Origin: Hippophae tibetana
Lineage: Eukaryota > Streptophyta > Magnoliopsida > Rosales > Elaeagnaceae
Assembly: GCA_037013495.1 (NCBI GenBank)
Contig: CM072805.1
Span: 17,704,601 to 17,768,600 of the forward strand
Direction: 5' to 3'
Length of the DNA: 64,000 nt
The notes under the pieces were generated by a model. That model made no database searches. It was not told the DNA's origin and saw only the letters and a list, made by a program, of their open reading frames with translations. The position numbers were made by a program, and so were the translations under genes. Shown piece by piece: positions 1 to 12,485 of this stretch (the first letter of the stretch is position 1; each line of letters begins with the position of its first letter).

Positions 1-1098
1 CATAGTGAATAATTTCCTGCCACGTGTCCCATTATATCTTTCAGCGAATCAGATTGCGACACGTGGTAGCATGAATTGAAACGAAAAAAGCAGTAGCACC
101 CGTTCCCCTATTTTGCGATATTTATATTTTAAACGCATAAGTGCGTGTTTCAAGCGTCTTGTCCCCCATGCATAATTTATTATTATTTTCGATACGTTAT
201 TGTCTCCTGCATGTCTAAAAAATGTATTTTTTAGCTATAAATAGGTCATTTATTGCTAAAAAATGAAGTTTTTAGTTTTGGGATTTTTGGTTCGTTTGGG
301 GCTAGACTATGGAACACGCATAAGCCATTTTTGGCTTCTGTTGTGTTCTACGTGTGCCAAATATTTACGAGCAGATGAAGTTTTAATTTTCTTTGTGTTC
401 TGTAACTGATATTCCTTAATTTCTATAATTTTAATTTTCATTATGAAATAATTTAATTTTTCTAGGATTACATTTTATCTAAATTTATGAAGCTTGGATT
501 TAATTGTTTTTGAAAGATTTATAAGACTTTTGATTTGTTTATTCTATTTGTGCTTAATGCTTTTGATTATTGGAAAATTTATCAAATGATCCGTGGCATT
601 TAAATAAACTTGGAAGAGTCATTTTTGTGTATATTGCTCATAGATAGAATGACATGTATATATGAAGGATGGGAATATACCTTTATCGTATGTGTGGCCA
701 TTTGAGAACTTAGAACGTAATGAATCTTGGTGAATTTAATTCTCATAGGAATATAGTGAATTAATTTAACGAGGTGCATTTATACGGAACTCGGAAGAGA
801 TGTATGGATAAAATTAGAAGTTTTCGGTTGAAAAATTAAATTTACTATAAAAATATAAATCAAGAGAAAATAATATGATTCGAGTGGATTAATTTGATGA
901 AAAACTGCAATCCTAGAATTCTTTTATTTTGTTATACAACGTTTTAGTTAACGTCTTCCAATTAACGATTGTTTTGGATAAAATCAGAGCGAAATAATTT
1001 TAGTACTCAACAAATTGTAGTGACAAATCTCCATGGGAACGATACTCTACTTATCAAATTTTATTACTTGTGATTGTGTATACTTGCACGTTTTATCA
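1..1098 (+). mobile_element. LTR fragment, Tat/Athila-like gypsy (5' end outside window)
   Basis: A TATA box (CTATAAATA, 235-243) is followed by about 850 bp of AT-rich sequence. At 1028-1098 there is a block resembling the U5 end of plant Tat/Athila LTRs: CCATGGGAACGATACTC, then a stretch ending in CTTGCACGTTTTATCA. In intact elements of this type the block sits just before a TGGCGCC-type primer-binding site, which is absent here. This is therefore best read as a solo or truncated LTR. The block is recognised from knowledge of the family; the fragment's start lies outside the window. Confidence 0.4.
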
Positions 1099-1460
1099 TC
1101 GCTTACTTAAACGACATAATAATTCAAGGATATTATGTCTACTAGTCAGTTAGTAAGGTAAATATACTTTTACAGGTGAAATTTTAAAGAGTAATACCTA
1201 CATATTCTATGCATATTTCAAACCACTGAACTCTACTTTTATGTTAAAAATAATTTTAGTCATTTTTCTAAAAACTCTATTAATTTTTATTCATGTGAAG
1301 GCTTGTTGGAAAAATGAACAAAAAAATGTGTAAAATGTTTTGCACGATACCTTAAAACTTAGGAAATTCATACTACATTATTGGAGTATATACTATTTTG
1401 ATAGATTCTGCACTATTTTTCTACTCTTAAATATCCTTCTATAAGATAAAAATTATCTAC

Positions 1461-1492
<32 letters not shown>

Positions 1493-3397
1493 CAAATAAT
1501 ATTTAACCAAATAATAATTAACACATTTGATAATATATCCAAATTAAATTCTTAGGATCTATATGAAATGTAGCATAATCTTCACTATTTTTCTACCACA
1601 ACACATCCTATAATGACACAAATGTACCATCTTTTCAGTTATAATATTCAAATCTCTCAAGCTATAAAACTTGTCATAAAGAAAAATAATACTAACTGAT
1701 AATGACATCATTCTCTTATACAGTTCATAGTCACAAAAGGGTCACCAAATAGTTTCTAAAACATTGACATCACCAAGAAAATGAAATAAGCTCTTATTAC
1801 TATCAAAAGAACAAAAATTCATATGGTGCAATATCAACGAACTGATCTAAGACTCCTTCAAAGATGAGTAAAAATACTTTGTGAGTAAACAAGCTTTTGT
1901 GAAAATGTATTTATTACAAATGTATTTTAAAACCTTAACAATGCAACTAAAGATTTAAAGCACTTATTTACATAAACAAACTCTTAAGCTTTATTAGAAA
2001 TCTAAAGAATTTGAAATAACTACAAAAATATTAAGTACTCAAAATAATCTAAGCTTAAGAAAATAATAATTATTGAATATATTTATTTAATTTTAATGAT
2101 TTAACTATAAAATTAATATAAGTTATAACATGAAAGTATTCACAAACTATATTAATAATTTGGAGAAAGATAAATAATAGCAAATGCATTAATGTAAGTA
2201 AAATAAATGAGTAACTTATATATAATAAATTATAAGAATTAGGAAAACCATGCCAAACTCATGAGTGGGAGAAAGATGGTTATATGTGTACAGAGTTCAT
2301 TGCATATACAGACAAAACAAAACCAATTATATGTGTTAATCACATGAGTACAAATAGGGGCTCATTAATTAATTATTTATTTATTATATTATTGTTGAAT
2401 ATAGGGGTGGTGCTTATTTGATTGTTTTAAAATAGTACATAATAATAGTCTGAAATATTGCTATTAAAAATTATATATATACTTCTATATGTTAATCAAA
2501 ATCTATACAATTATTATAAAACTGAGTAAAAGCTTCTTAACTAACATATAATATGCATAATATTTTAGAATATTACTACTAAAAGTTGAATATAAACTTA
2601 TATGCTCAAATCAAAATATATATTTATGTCATAAATCTAAGTAAAAACTTATGAACACTAGTAAAAATAAGTATCTACTTTTTAAGCATAAGATACTCAT
2701 TTTCTAATAACAAAGTTCTTAACTTGTGAAAAATTCAGAGAATAAAGGCAAACATTATGAATAATTTTAAGTTTAACGGTATGAATAGTTTTAAATTACT
2801 AATAACCAAGTACTTATGGAAGTGGTGAAAGTGATATCCACTCACTATATGGTATCACATCTCTTGTTATATTTGTCGTGTAAGGTTTGTTGAATCATCA
2901 TTTCCTATGTGACCCATACTTGTGTAAGAGATAAGAATAACACCATATAGCTAGTTTGTCCAATATAAAACTAAATGGTACTCTAAAAATACTAAAACAT
3001 GAGATGTTAACAAATAACTTCTAACTTAGATACTCTTAATCTCATAGTTCCAATTGAAGAAGGCATGCTCTTTAATCAATTGAACTTAAAAGTAAAAAGT
3101 TTCAAAAGAGTTAAAAACTTACTAAAAAGAAAGGGTAGGAGTCATCCCCTTGTCTATAAACTTGGGTGAAAACTATTTTAAATTCATCACACACTACCTT
3201 CAATCAAATAATCATAACATTTATAGAAAATATACAAATCTAGTTTTGTAAGTTCCATCACAAATTAGGCATTTATAGATTTCCAATAAGGTATGATATC
3301 CCCATTATGTATTAGTAAAACAATTTAAATCACCAAATGAAAAATGGTTAGAACAAGTGTGTACAATTTAATATACTTCCAAACCTACCCTCAAAAA
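1099..3397. other. AT-rich stretch, no gene recognised
   Basis: No reading frame with recognisable protein similarity was seen on either strand. It contains a TA microsatellite (listed separately) and otherwise non-repetitive AT-rich sequence. It may be decayed transposon DNA. Confidence 0.5.
1465..1492. repeat. (TA)n microsatellite
   Basis: Fourteen perfect TA dinucleotides, preceded by a short GTGTG run. Confidence 0.95.
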
Positions 3398-3860
3398 ATT
3401 AGGTATAACTTTCAATAGAATCGTCCAAATATATTTCTATAAAATGATACAAAAAAGACATTTGAAGATTCAAAAAAAGATATAACACACCTAATTATAA
3501 TCTATATAACTATTTCAAAACACAAAAATATAGATCAGACCATGACAAAAATTTTAGCTCATTTTCTATATAACATGCTTTGGTAAAACAAGTAAACTTT
3601 TATAGAAAACTTCAAATAACAAACTGTAGAATCTTTATAAAACTAGACATGTTAAGATTTAAAAAAAAATATAACCCACCTAAATAAAACCTCTAAACCC
3701 TTTTTCAAAATCACAAAATACAGGTAAGGGTGAAACAAAGTTTTTAGTTTCGATGTATATAGAACATGCTTTGGAAAAACTAGTATAACTTTCAGTAAAA
3801 AGCTCCAAATGATATATCGTAAAATTCATATTAAAATAAACATCCATATATTTCAAAATT
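3398..3860. repeat. Degenerate tandem repeat, ~191-bp period, about 2.4 copies
   Basis: Landmarks recur at a fixed spacing. ATATAACNCACCTA occurs near 3480 and 3670. ACATGCTTTGG occurs near 3572 and 3763. A TATAACTTTCA-type start occurs near 3401, 3591 (degenerate) and 3783. The period is about 190-191 bp, and units are strongly diverged. This could be a relic of a satellite or an internal duplication within an older transposon. Confidence 0.6.
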
Positions 3861-4252
3861 GTAAGTCTCAATGCCTAAATTTTCTAGAAAAATTCCCAGT
3901 TTCCATCGTAACTTTCAAGAGGTTGTTTTTTGAACTATAACAACAGAGTTTTTGAACTTTAAAGTTTTGGACAAAAGTGTACCACTTGTTCAAGGAAAAT
4001 CTTTCAAAGCTTCAAGAATATATTCAAAAATAATTCATTCCACAAAGGATGATTATCCCACATGAATCATTCATAAAAAAAAGCACTCAAAAGACTTGCG
4101 AAGAAGACTTGAAGAAAAGATGAATTTTTTACCTTAAAACCAATTTGAGGAAAAGAAGAGCTCTTATTTTCCATCTCTCTCCATCTTTTTGGACCTTATG
4201 GAGCTAGAGTTTTGAAACAAATGGGTTAGCTGAAAACCCTAAAGAAACTTAT

Positions 4253-4455
4253 AAAATTACTAAAATACCCTTCCTTTAAAAACTTTCTAAACTACTAAAC
4301 TAAGGGAATTTTGTAATTTTTATCAATCAATTAGAATGGGCTGAGAACTCCCTAGAGAAAATAAGGATATATAGATTTTCAAATTACTAAAATATCTCTT
4401 TAGAAACTTTCTAAACTATTCAACTAAGAACATTTTAGTAATTTTTCATTCAATT
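4253..4455. repeat. Tandem duplication, ~127-bp period, two copies
   Basis: The stretch at about 4254-4332 (AAATTACTAAAATA through CAATTA) is repeated with divergence at about 4381-4455. Both copies contain ACTTTCTAAACTA and a TTTNGTAATTTTT core. No coding potential was recognised. Confidence 0.55.
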
Positions 4456-4651
4456 ACTCAAAATTATAAAATATGCAAGAAAACTTAACAAAAAAAATAA
4501 TACTTAAGGCCATTTTAGAATATGCACAAATCAAATTTTAAATTCAAAATTTTATTTTACTAATTGATGAAAAATACTATTTTAAAACTTTACAAAATTT
4601 AAAACAAAATGAAATAAGGTAGAGAATTTAATTATTCTTTTAAAAATATTT

Positions 4652-5187
4652 AATGAGATTGGGGGTTTCAGAGCTGGAGTTCATGAGATGGACTCTAGCA
4701 ATGAAATGTTTATGCAACTTGCAGAATTCACCAAGAAAATTGCACTTCTTACGAGTAAAGGAACTCCAAATAGAGAAGCATATATAGTGTGTAGTAATTA
4801 TGGGTATGGTGCCCACGCATTCCCTTATCAAAGAGAAATATTTGCAAGTCTTGAAAAAGTGAATGCAATGAAGGGTTATCAACTTAGACATAGGAATTAC
4901 CCTTATGCAAACACTTATAATCAAGAATGGAGAAATTATCCTAATTTCTCTTGGAGAGCAAATGATCCTACCTATGCCCTAAACCAAAACCTTATGCAGA
5001 GCTAGTAATACAACTAACATATGCCACAAAATCTTCTAAATAGATCAAATACTTAGATGCATTCATATATGTTAGCAAAGAAAACCAAATTAAAACAGTC
5101 AAATGTTGGACTCTTTGGAGGCTTATTTAAAAAGAGTGGGAGTGCAAGTGGGGAAACTAGCTGAGTATTTGCAAAGGTAAGCTAGAG
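4652..5187 (+). pseudogene. Family D (Athila/Tat-like) gag C-terminal remnant
   Basis: This encodes part of the structural polyprotein of a Ty3/gypsy element. The longest open piece (4688-5005) carries QLAEFTKKIALL, then the C-terminal signature NTYNQEWRNYPNFSW. That signature is typical of plant Athila/Tat gag (usually NTYNPGWRNHPNFSW). Past a stop, another frame reads a leucine-rich segment and VQVGKLAEYLQR, the usual end of this gag. The N-terminal Retrotrans_gag domain is missing. Two related gags occur in the same orientation at 52830-53840 and 54270-55480. Next to it lies a protease fragment. The element is inactive. Confidence 0.8.
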
Positions 5188-5239
5188 AATAATTACACGA
5201 TCAAAATGAACATTTGAAGGCCTCACAATGATGAGTTAC

Positions 5240-5698
5240 TAGACATTGGATTCCTTGAATTTTCTAAATGTTTACCTAATGATGCAGGGAACACAAATAA
5301 TTCTAAAGCTACCTCCAAAGATCCTAGAAGCTTTAATGTGGATGTTATATATCATTGGTTATAAGAAGGAGGTAAATGTTATGTTAAACCTAGGTGCAAG
5401 TGTTAATCTAATGCCTTAATATTTATACTTGTAGCTAGGAGTGGGTAACCCGAAACCCATAATCATGTCTCTACAATTGGAAAATAAATCTCTAATAAAT
5501 TTAAAGGGCATGGTAAAGGATTTAATGGTACATGTAGATAATCTTATCATACATATAGATTTTGTAATTTCTAATGTGCAAGAAACCTTACAAATGGACA
5601 TGGAGCACATTGTACTATTTAGTAGGCCATTCATGGGCTCAACCAAGAAATTTTTTAATGTTTACAATAAGAGCGTATCAATGATAGTCTTGGGATAG
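5240..5698 (+). pseudogene. Family D aspartic protease remnant
   Basis: This is the retropepsin region that follows gag in gypsy elements. The active-site block reads N-L-G-A-S-V-N-L-M-P at about 5387-5416, where the family has D-L-G-A-S. The catalytic Asp is therefore replaced by Asn. Two stops follow at once. The downstream half is open from 5441 to 5698 and keeps the LGxGxPKP-like lead, a DxIIHIDFVI-type strand and the RPFMGS motif (family: GRPFLAT). No RT, RNase H or integrase follows; the sequence passes directly into the 3' non-coding leader, so pol is deleted. Confidence 0.8.
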
Positions 5699-5699
5699 A

Positions 5700-7155
5700 C
5701 TGTATATTTTCAAGCACATTAAGCCTTTTTCATTTTTCATTTTTTACCTTTTATTATTTTTTGTTGGTTATAGTTGTTTTTATTATTTTTCCTTTTATTT
5801 TTAATTTGATATATTTTACATTTGAACATTGATGACAATGTATATTTTGGGTTGGGAATGGAAGAAAAGTTACTTATGTAATTATGCATTTTAAAATTTT
5901 CCAAACATTTGTTCGCTATAGTTAGTTGAATAGGGACATTTAGGCCCAAATAAAAAATATACAAAACTATCTTGCTTTTGGTTTATTTAAAGTGAATGAT
6001 TGAGTTATTGCATTGTTTATTTGATGTTTTAAACATGTTCATGGATTATTGTAAGAGTTAGTTCTATTCATAGTTTATGCTTCATACTTGGATGTTGAGA
6101 TTGAGGTAAACCTAAATATGGTGTATAAGAATCAAATTGTGGAGATTACCTTGTGATATTTTTGAGCCTATGTCATTTTATTCTGAGTGATAATATTTAT
6201 TCTACTCTTTTAAAAACTTTTTTCTATTATTTCAAATTATTAGTTAATCTATATATGTTTTGCATTGAATATTTGGATTTTAAACATCTACATGAAGTAT
6301 CATGTATTTATTTTCATCGCTTAGATTAAATGATTTGAATAGAAATTGAAGATGTGTGTTCATCTTCATTCATGCTTGACTTCTAGTAAAAAAGAAGATA
6401 TATATGGGGTTCCTTAGGAATAACCCATTGGAGTCAAATGTATTTTCATTCATCTTGTGGCACATACTCGTTATTTTTGATTAATGATTTCAATTCAAGT
6501 ATAATATGAGTAATGTGATGTCTTCATAATCTTTGCTTTTGATTCTTTTCATAAGATTCTTGTTTCATATTTAAGGCTTTCTTGTTTATCACATGTGAAC
6601 CTTTTTGCTTTATTCTTTACATAACTTCTATTCGTATATACTTTGTTTGTTACTTGAACCTATAGAATCAGTGTGATATTTAGTGTATATCTTTTGAGGA
6701 ATACAATTAAAACGAATTTAGATTCTTAAAAATAGGTTTAGGTGAGTCAATGTTAATATGTTCTAGTAATAAGGCATGAATTTGTGATGTGTAACTAATT
6801 TAAACAATGAAGTTTGATCCTTTGAGATGTTAGTCGATCTTGTGCTTGAGTCATGAATTATGATCTAAAAAGAAACTAATGCATGAGAATTTTCATAGTT
6901 TTATTTTTATTTTTATTAATAGTCCTTTTTTTTTTAGTTTTTGCATATTATGATGCTTATTGATATCATTACTAAATTCCCTCACGAGATTTTAACTTGT
7001 CCACTAGTATCAGTTAGGGGTTTAAAGGCTTATTGCATACGCTAAATGCAACCTTGGTAATCTATAAAAAATATTTAGGTCTTTATAGTTTTTTTTTTTT
7101 TAGGTTTTTATAATGCTTGACTTGTTATACACTATCAAGATGTTGATTGGGATTG
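5700..7155 (+). mobile_element. Family D copy 1, 3' internal non-coding region
   Basis: This is colinear with 57950-59812 of the large family D element. Shared landmarks are the ACATTGATGACAATGT hairpin (~5826-5842), followed by GGTTGGGAATGG, and the block GGGGTTTAAAGGCTTATTGC then GCTAAATGCAACC (~7017-7053). In Athila/Tat elements this position lies between integrase (or an env-like ORF) and the 3' LTR. No env-like ORF was found. Confidence 0.65.
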
Positions 7156-8060
7156 TGATAAGTTCTTGAAAAACACTAATATTTTGTGATTGTACTGTGC
7201 TTATTTGGAATGAATAGGTTTGATTAAAGTATTTTATTTTATTATTTATGCAAATATATTTGTTTAAAATCACGAGTAGGTTTTGTTGTATTTAAGATAT
7301 TTTTATCTTTGAAAGAGATAAATAATATCAACACACTACGACACAACACTTGGAGCACTTAAATAACACATAAGAGCTTAAAAGACTAAGGCATGTAAGC
7401 TTTACATCATGAAATATAAAATATTTAAGGGGAAAAAGGAAAATTCAAGACAAAATATGCATGCCATAGTGAAGTTTATGTGTGCTGTGGTTGTCAGCTC
7501 TTAGAAAAACATACTAGGCACGTTGAAATTTTTGTTCCTCATTGCAATAAAATGTGTGTCATAGTGCGATCTTCTCTGGTTGAAATTATGAATTTCTATT
7601 CAGCTTTGTACTGTAATAGGGAAAAAAAATTATGCAGTGGTGCGCGTTGTAATTTTCTAACTTCAACCCTTGTTCCATTTTTTTCTTATACATAGATACA
7701 TAGTCTCATTAGATTAAAGTAGTAGGAGATTTAGAATTTAGTGTAGCTATAATATAGTTTTAGTTTAGAACCATCTTCGAAAGTCATTCCACTATCATAT
7801 TTAGATACAGAGAGAAAACCTCTGAAATGTAAAGAAGATCCACAAGCTTGTAGATAGTAGTGACAACTCATTCAGAGATCTGGAATTATTTTTATCAATA
7901 AGGGAATTTTATTATTATATCTTTTATTTCTCTTTGTAATCTGTGTCTTTCAATGTTGAATTAGCTTTTGTTAATTTAAATATTATTGGTTAATTATGTA
8001 ATATGAAATTTTAGTAGTTTTTCCAATGATTGAAAGAACAATTTTATGATTTGAATAGTT
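7156..8060 (+). mobile_element. Family D copy 1, probable 3' LTR (3' end uncertain)
   Basis: It starts TGATAAGTTCTTGAAAAACA, closely resembling the family D LTR start TGATGAGTACTTAAAAAACA at 49397. It directly follows a G-rich stretch (GTTGATTGGGATTG) that fits a polypurine tract and matches the one before the 59813 LTR. After about 30 bp it diverges, keeping only the order of T-rich and TATTTTTAT motifs. It seems to stop where CACTA sequence begins near 8070; I cannot place that edge exactly. Confidence 0.5.
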
Positions 8061-8069
8061 AATGTTATC

Positions 8070-9604
8070 TAATTGTATTAACTATTATAAATAAATAAAT
8101 CACATTGGTATGATAAGATTTTTCTTTGATATTTTTGATATTTTGTCAATTTCTCTCGATATTTTAGCCACAATGTATTGGATGAGTATCCATTGGGGAC
8201 TTTAACATTTTCTAATGTGTTGCAAAAAGACTTGTTCTCCAACGTCGATAAAGTGTAACTTGTGAGAGGTAAGTAAGTTTTATTTGCACCCACTTTTGGA
8301 TTAATCTAAGTCACATTTTTTTGAGATCCATGTGTTGGAAAATATTGTCTTTTGTTTTTCTAGGAATATTTAGCAATGTACCAATAATACTACCACACAC
8401 ATTATTTTTTATATGCATGACATCTAAAAAATGTCTAACATGCAAGAACTTTCAATATTTTGAGTCAAAGATGATTTTTTTCCTCTATAGAGTGTCTATA
8501 TTATCCTTATAATTTTCTTTCTCACATGCATAAGTCAATGTTTCATCTCTTACTAATACTTCTCTTCTAGTAAAAGGAATTAGTTATGTTCACTTCTCTT
8601 CATGCCCATTAAAATATTTGTGTTGTTCTCTATATGTATGAGACCAAGGTAACCATTTTCTATGACTCATGTATGACATTTTTCTGTAATGTTTTAACCT
8701 TGATCCATGACACCACTTACTACGTAACAAACAATCATGGAATACTTTTATGGCATGATTAGAATTATTTCCATAAGCAAGGAATTCATTGATGGTCTAT
8801 AACAAAATATCTTTCAACTTAAAATTCTCAAGTTTGAAACTATCATAGAAATAAACCCCTAGGTCAACAATAACTTCAAGTCTTCAATCAATGGCTCCAA
8901 TTAAATATTAATATCATTTCTTGGTTGCTTAGGTCTAGCTATAAACAAAGATAGCATCATATATTTTCTTTTCATACATAACTAAAGAGGAGGCTTAAAG
9001 AGCGATGGCAATTGATCCCATCAATTGAAAGTGTAAGCCTAATGTTTCTACATTCAGTATCGAATTCAAGCTAGATATAGTTAACATGCTTCCATTCAGG
9101 ATTGCTAGTTAGATGTTGTAACAAGCCATCATTTGCCTTTTCTTTTGAATGCTATGTTAAATTTTTAGACATTGTTACATCCTAAAACATTGTTTTAAAA
9201 TGTGGAATCGGTGGAAAGTATTATAATAAATTTTTAGGAACATTATCTCTCTCCTTCCCTGACCTTGGATTTACCTTCCACATTGACTTTTGGCAATGCA
9301 AACATACAATGAAATCCTTGTATTCATTTCAATAATGAATACAATCATTAGGACAATAATGGATTTTTCATAATTCATGCCTAGTCTATGAAGCATCTTC
9401 TTAACCTCACTCATCAATGATGGCTGTAAATTATTTTTTGGAAACATCTCACTCAAAATAGTTAGAAACTCCATGGAGCTTGGATCTAAATGACCATGTT
9501 TACCTTTCAATTTATAAAGTGAGACTAACCTTGATAATTGTTTGAACTAGATGCATCCTAGGTATAATGGCTTTATGAAATCATCCATTATATCTTGGTA
9601 GTCA
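8070..9604 (-). pseudogene. CACTA-1 transposase (tnp2, Transposase_21) remnant
   Basis: Read on the minus strand from 9604 down, this gives the main part of a CACTA/En-Spm transposase. In order: IKPLYLGC-type lead; a region like DKSFTELLELL with MLPE-type motif (~9500-9400); the zinc-binding CPNDC motif (9341-9355) and a following CxxC; then a segment like FNGHEE (~8600); and a DVMHIKNNVCGSIIGTLLNIP block (~8330-8430), which is highly characteristic. Several frameshifts and stops interrupt it. It is broken at 9604 by family C, and its N-terminal piece resumes at 12491. Identification from these motifs is secure; activity is excluded. Confidence 0.88.
9600..9604. repeat. 5-bp target-site duplication, left (AGTCA)
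   Basis: AGTCA at 9600-9604 is repeated at 12486-12490, on the two sides of family C. Removing the element and one copy restores the CACTA-1 reading frame on the minus strand. Confidence 0.75.
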
Positions 9605-9605
9605 T

Positions 9606-10719
9606 TGATAACTCTACAAAAGTGGAGTTATTTAGTCACTTTTAAACCACTTATGTTATAGTTTAAAATATGATGAAAAACTTAATTTATATTTAATTAT
9701 ATCAATGTAGGTGGAATGATGGAAAATGGAGTGAAGATGAGTCAAAAATGGGAAAAAGCAGCACCATACCACCACATATTGTTTTAGCACTGCGACACAC
9801 TTTTGTTACTTGGAAAAAATCCTATTCCTAATCAAACATTGATTCTTAGTTTAATCCTCAACCCTTGGATCATTTTAAGAGATGATATAAATGTCTATAT
9901 TAGGTCATTTTCTTTAAATAAACACCATTCTTTCATAAATTAAACACACAATGAAGAATCTAAAACCCTAGTAGCTTCCAAGAAGAGAGAAGAAGAGAAA
10001 AAGTTCAAGAGAAGATTGAAGATGACATAAATTTGTGAAAGATTCAAGAGAATATTAGTGCTACAAATCAAGAGATTGAGTGTATCTCTTATTTTTTCCA
10101 TTCTTCATTAGTTTTTATGTCTTTCTTTAATTTAATATTTTATCAAAATTGTAATTTAAATTAAATTATATTATTTACTCTGATTTTTATGCTATTAATT
10201 GTTTGGCCAATAATTGATCTATCCAAGTAGTTAAATAGATTTGAGAGAATTATTTAATTTTTTCTTGATTAAATAACCTACATAGTTTCTAAGTAGAGAT
10301 ATATGATCCTTATGTGTGTGGTCTATAATTGATGATCTTAATGAGTAATATGCAATCTAATTGACATGAGAGTGTGACCAGGTTAATTACTATATGGTGT
10401 AGTATACTTGAGAGAGGAATGCATGATTGATTAGAATCAATTGATTATGTGATTGGTTGGTAATTATTTTGGGGGAAATTTTAGGGGATTAAGATTCCAA
10501 GTCATTTTCTCATATATCTTCATAGTTGTTGAGTTTTGCAATTTAAAATTAGTTTTCATTTATTTTTCAGTTTTGATAATTTGATATTTTCCAAATAATA
10601 TTCTTAATAAGTATGTTGGTTCTCAGTTTTAAGTTACACAAGTCCTTGTGTGATTGACATTCATACTTAGGTATATTATATTAATCGCATAACCCATATA
10701 CTTATGGTTATCATGGTCA
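9606..10719 (+). repeat. Family C 5' LTR
   Basis: It starts TGATAACTCTACAAAA and ends ATCATGGTCA just before the PBS. It aligns with the 3' LTR over most of its length, including AACCCTTGGATCATTTTAAG, AAACCCTAGTAGC and GAGAGTGTGACCAGG-type blocks. The 3' LTR has an extra stretch (~11880-11970) missing here. Confidence 0.75.
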
Positions 10720-10724
10720 AGTTT

Positions 10725-10742
10725 TGGCACCATTACCAGGGA
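10725..10742 (+). promoter_or_regulatory. Primer-binding site of family C
   Basis: TGGCACCATTACCAGGGA differs at a few positions from TGGCGCCGTTGCCGGGGA. The latter is the plant tRNA-Asp-type PBS used by Tat/Athila elements. The changes look like C-to-T/G-to-A decay. Confidence 0.75.
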
Positions 10743-10805
10743 GTTTAGTACTTGTAGTAGATATCAATAATGGTTATTATTATAGTAGTTTGGACCTTTT
10801 AATTT

Positions 10806-11006
10806 TTGTTTCACAATTTCTATTGTATGCACAAATTGACGGGTGAGAATCTTGTTCCTTTTGATTTGAAAATAGAGAGAGCCTTACTTTTCTTAAGAAG
10901 GGAACAATTAGTACTAGATCAATTAGGGGTTATGGCAGAACAAGGGGTGAAATCCTTGAGAGTATTTCACTTGAGAAATGATTTAGGTCTTATTTGTTGG
11001 TCTTGA
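10806..11006 (+). pseudogene. Family C gag N-terminal remnant
   Basis: A 66-codon open piece begins ~80 bp after the PBS. It contains VPFDLKIERALLFLRREQ and MAEQG, resembling the N-terminus of Tat/Athila gag (FDPEIERTxRxxRREQ... MAEN). The Retrotrans_gag core, protease and all of pol are absent; downstream is ~250 bp of non-coding sequence up to the 3' LTR lead. Confidence 0.55.
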
Positions 11007-11260
11007 TTTCATGAGTGCATTGGATGACATCATGTGCAACATTAGCACACAAATAATTTTGTCAAAAATCTTGCATTTCCTTGCATTGATGAAACATTGA
11101 TTAATGGATAGTTGAAACTTTTTTCATAGAATTTTATAGCCTTTGAAAGGGATAGTGTTTACTGATCACGCATGTATTAATAGATATGTATTTATGAATA
11201 TACTACCCTTATTAATTTTGCTAGATGACTTGGATTTTCTTGAGGACAAACAAATAGTTA

Positions 11261-11272
11261 AGTTTGAGGGTG
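11261..11272 (+). promoter_or_regulatory. Probable polypurine tract of family C
   Basis: AGTTTGAGGGTG lies immediately before the 3' LTR start (TGATAACT). The upstream GAGGACAAACAAATAGTTAA matches the usual Tat-element lead into the 3' LTR. Confidence 0.55.
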
Positions 11273-12485
11273 TGATAACTTTACAAAATTAGAGTTATTT
11301 AGCCACTTATATATCACTTATTTTCCTCGTTAAGTGTTAAATTTGATGAAAAAGTTTAATTTGTATTTAATTATATCAATGTAGGTGGAATGATAGCAAA
11401 CAAAGTGAATATGAGTCAAAAATGAGATAAATCACCACCATGCCTTGACATGATTTTTTTGGCACTACTGCTGCAATCTATGGTTGGACATTCATTGGTG
11501 ATAAGAGGAGACCATGCCGAGGCATGCTATTTTTTGGTGTCGTGGTGCGCTTTCGTGCTGGGAAAAAATCCTATTCCTAATTAAATATTGATTCCTAGCT
11601 TTCATCCTCAACCCTTGGATCATTTTAAGAGATGATCTAATGGTCCATATTAGGTCATTTTTCCTTTAAATAAACACCATTATTTCATAAATAAAACACA
11701 TAATTAAGAATCAAAAACCCTAGTAGCGGCCAAGAAGAGAGAAGAATATAATTTTTTTAAGAGAAGATATAAGAAGACATAACTTTGTGAAAGATTCAAG
11801 AGAATATCAGTGCTACAAATCAAGAGAATGAGTGTATCTCTTATTTCTCTCCATTCTTTATTAGTTTTTACATCTTTCTTTATAAGAAATCTAAGCTTTA
11901 TGAATACAATTATGTCTAGTTAATTGATTAATCTAGGGGTCTTATAAACTCAATTTTATACATGTGATGATATAATATTTTATCCCAATTGTTATTTCAA
12001 TTCAATTCAATTATATTATTTAATCTAATTTTTATGCTATTATTTGTTTAGCCAATAATTGATCTATTGAGGAAATTAAATATATTTGAGAGAATTATTT
12101 AATTGTTTGTCTTGATTAAATAATATACATAGTTTCTAAGTAAATATGTACGATTCTTATGTATGTGGTTTATAATTGATGATCTTAATGAGTAGTATAC
12201 AATCTAATTGACATGAGAGTGTGATTAGGTTAATTACTATATGATGTGTAGTGTACTTGAGAGAGGAATGCATGCTAAGTTAGAATTAATTGATCATGTA
12301 ATTGGTTGACAATTATTTTGGGCAAAAACTTTAGCCATTCATATGCTTAGGAAAGTGGAAGATTAAGATTTAGGTCGTTTTCATAGTTATTGAGTTTTGC
12401 GATTTAAAATTAGTTATCATTTATTTTTCAGTTTTTATAATTCACTATTGTCTAAATAGTAATTGTAATAATTATATTGGTACTT
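11273..12485 (+). repeat. Family C 3' LTR, lacking its U5 end
   Basis: It starts TGATAACTTTACAAAATT. Similarity to the 5' LTR ends at ATTGGTACTT (5' LTR: GTTGGTTCTC). The terminal ~100 bp before the 5' LTR/PBS junction has no counterpart. The TSD AGTCA follows at once. Confidence 0.75.

Larger units (their letters stand above)
9605..12485 (+). mobile_element. Family C: short non-autonomous Tat-like LTR element
   Basis: Two long direct repeats (9606-10719 and 11273-12485) bracket only about 550 bp. The PBS is at 10725, a gag N-terminal remnant follows, and a GAGGAC...TTAAGTTTGAGGGTG lead precedes the 3' LTR, typical of Tat/Athila elements. There is no pol, so this is a deletion derivative or non-autonomous unit that would rely on an autonomous relative. 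It lies inside the CACTA-1 transposase gene with a 5-bp TSD. The 3' LTR lacks the last ~100 bp present in the 5' LTR. Confidence 0.8.

Noticed and set aside
5737..5964. Possible env-like ORF in family D
   Set aside because: The frame is antisense to the element and low complexity; no transmembrane or signal pattern in the sense frames of either 3' leader.
7330..7345. CACTACGACACAAC as the left TIR of CACTA-1
   Set aside because: Only the first six bases fit, it lies within the probable family D LTR, and no subterminal repeats are nearby.
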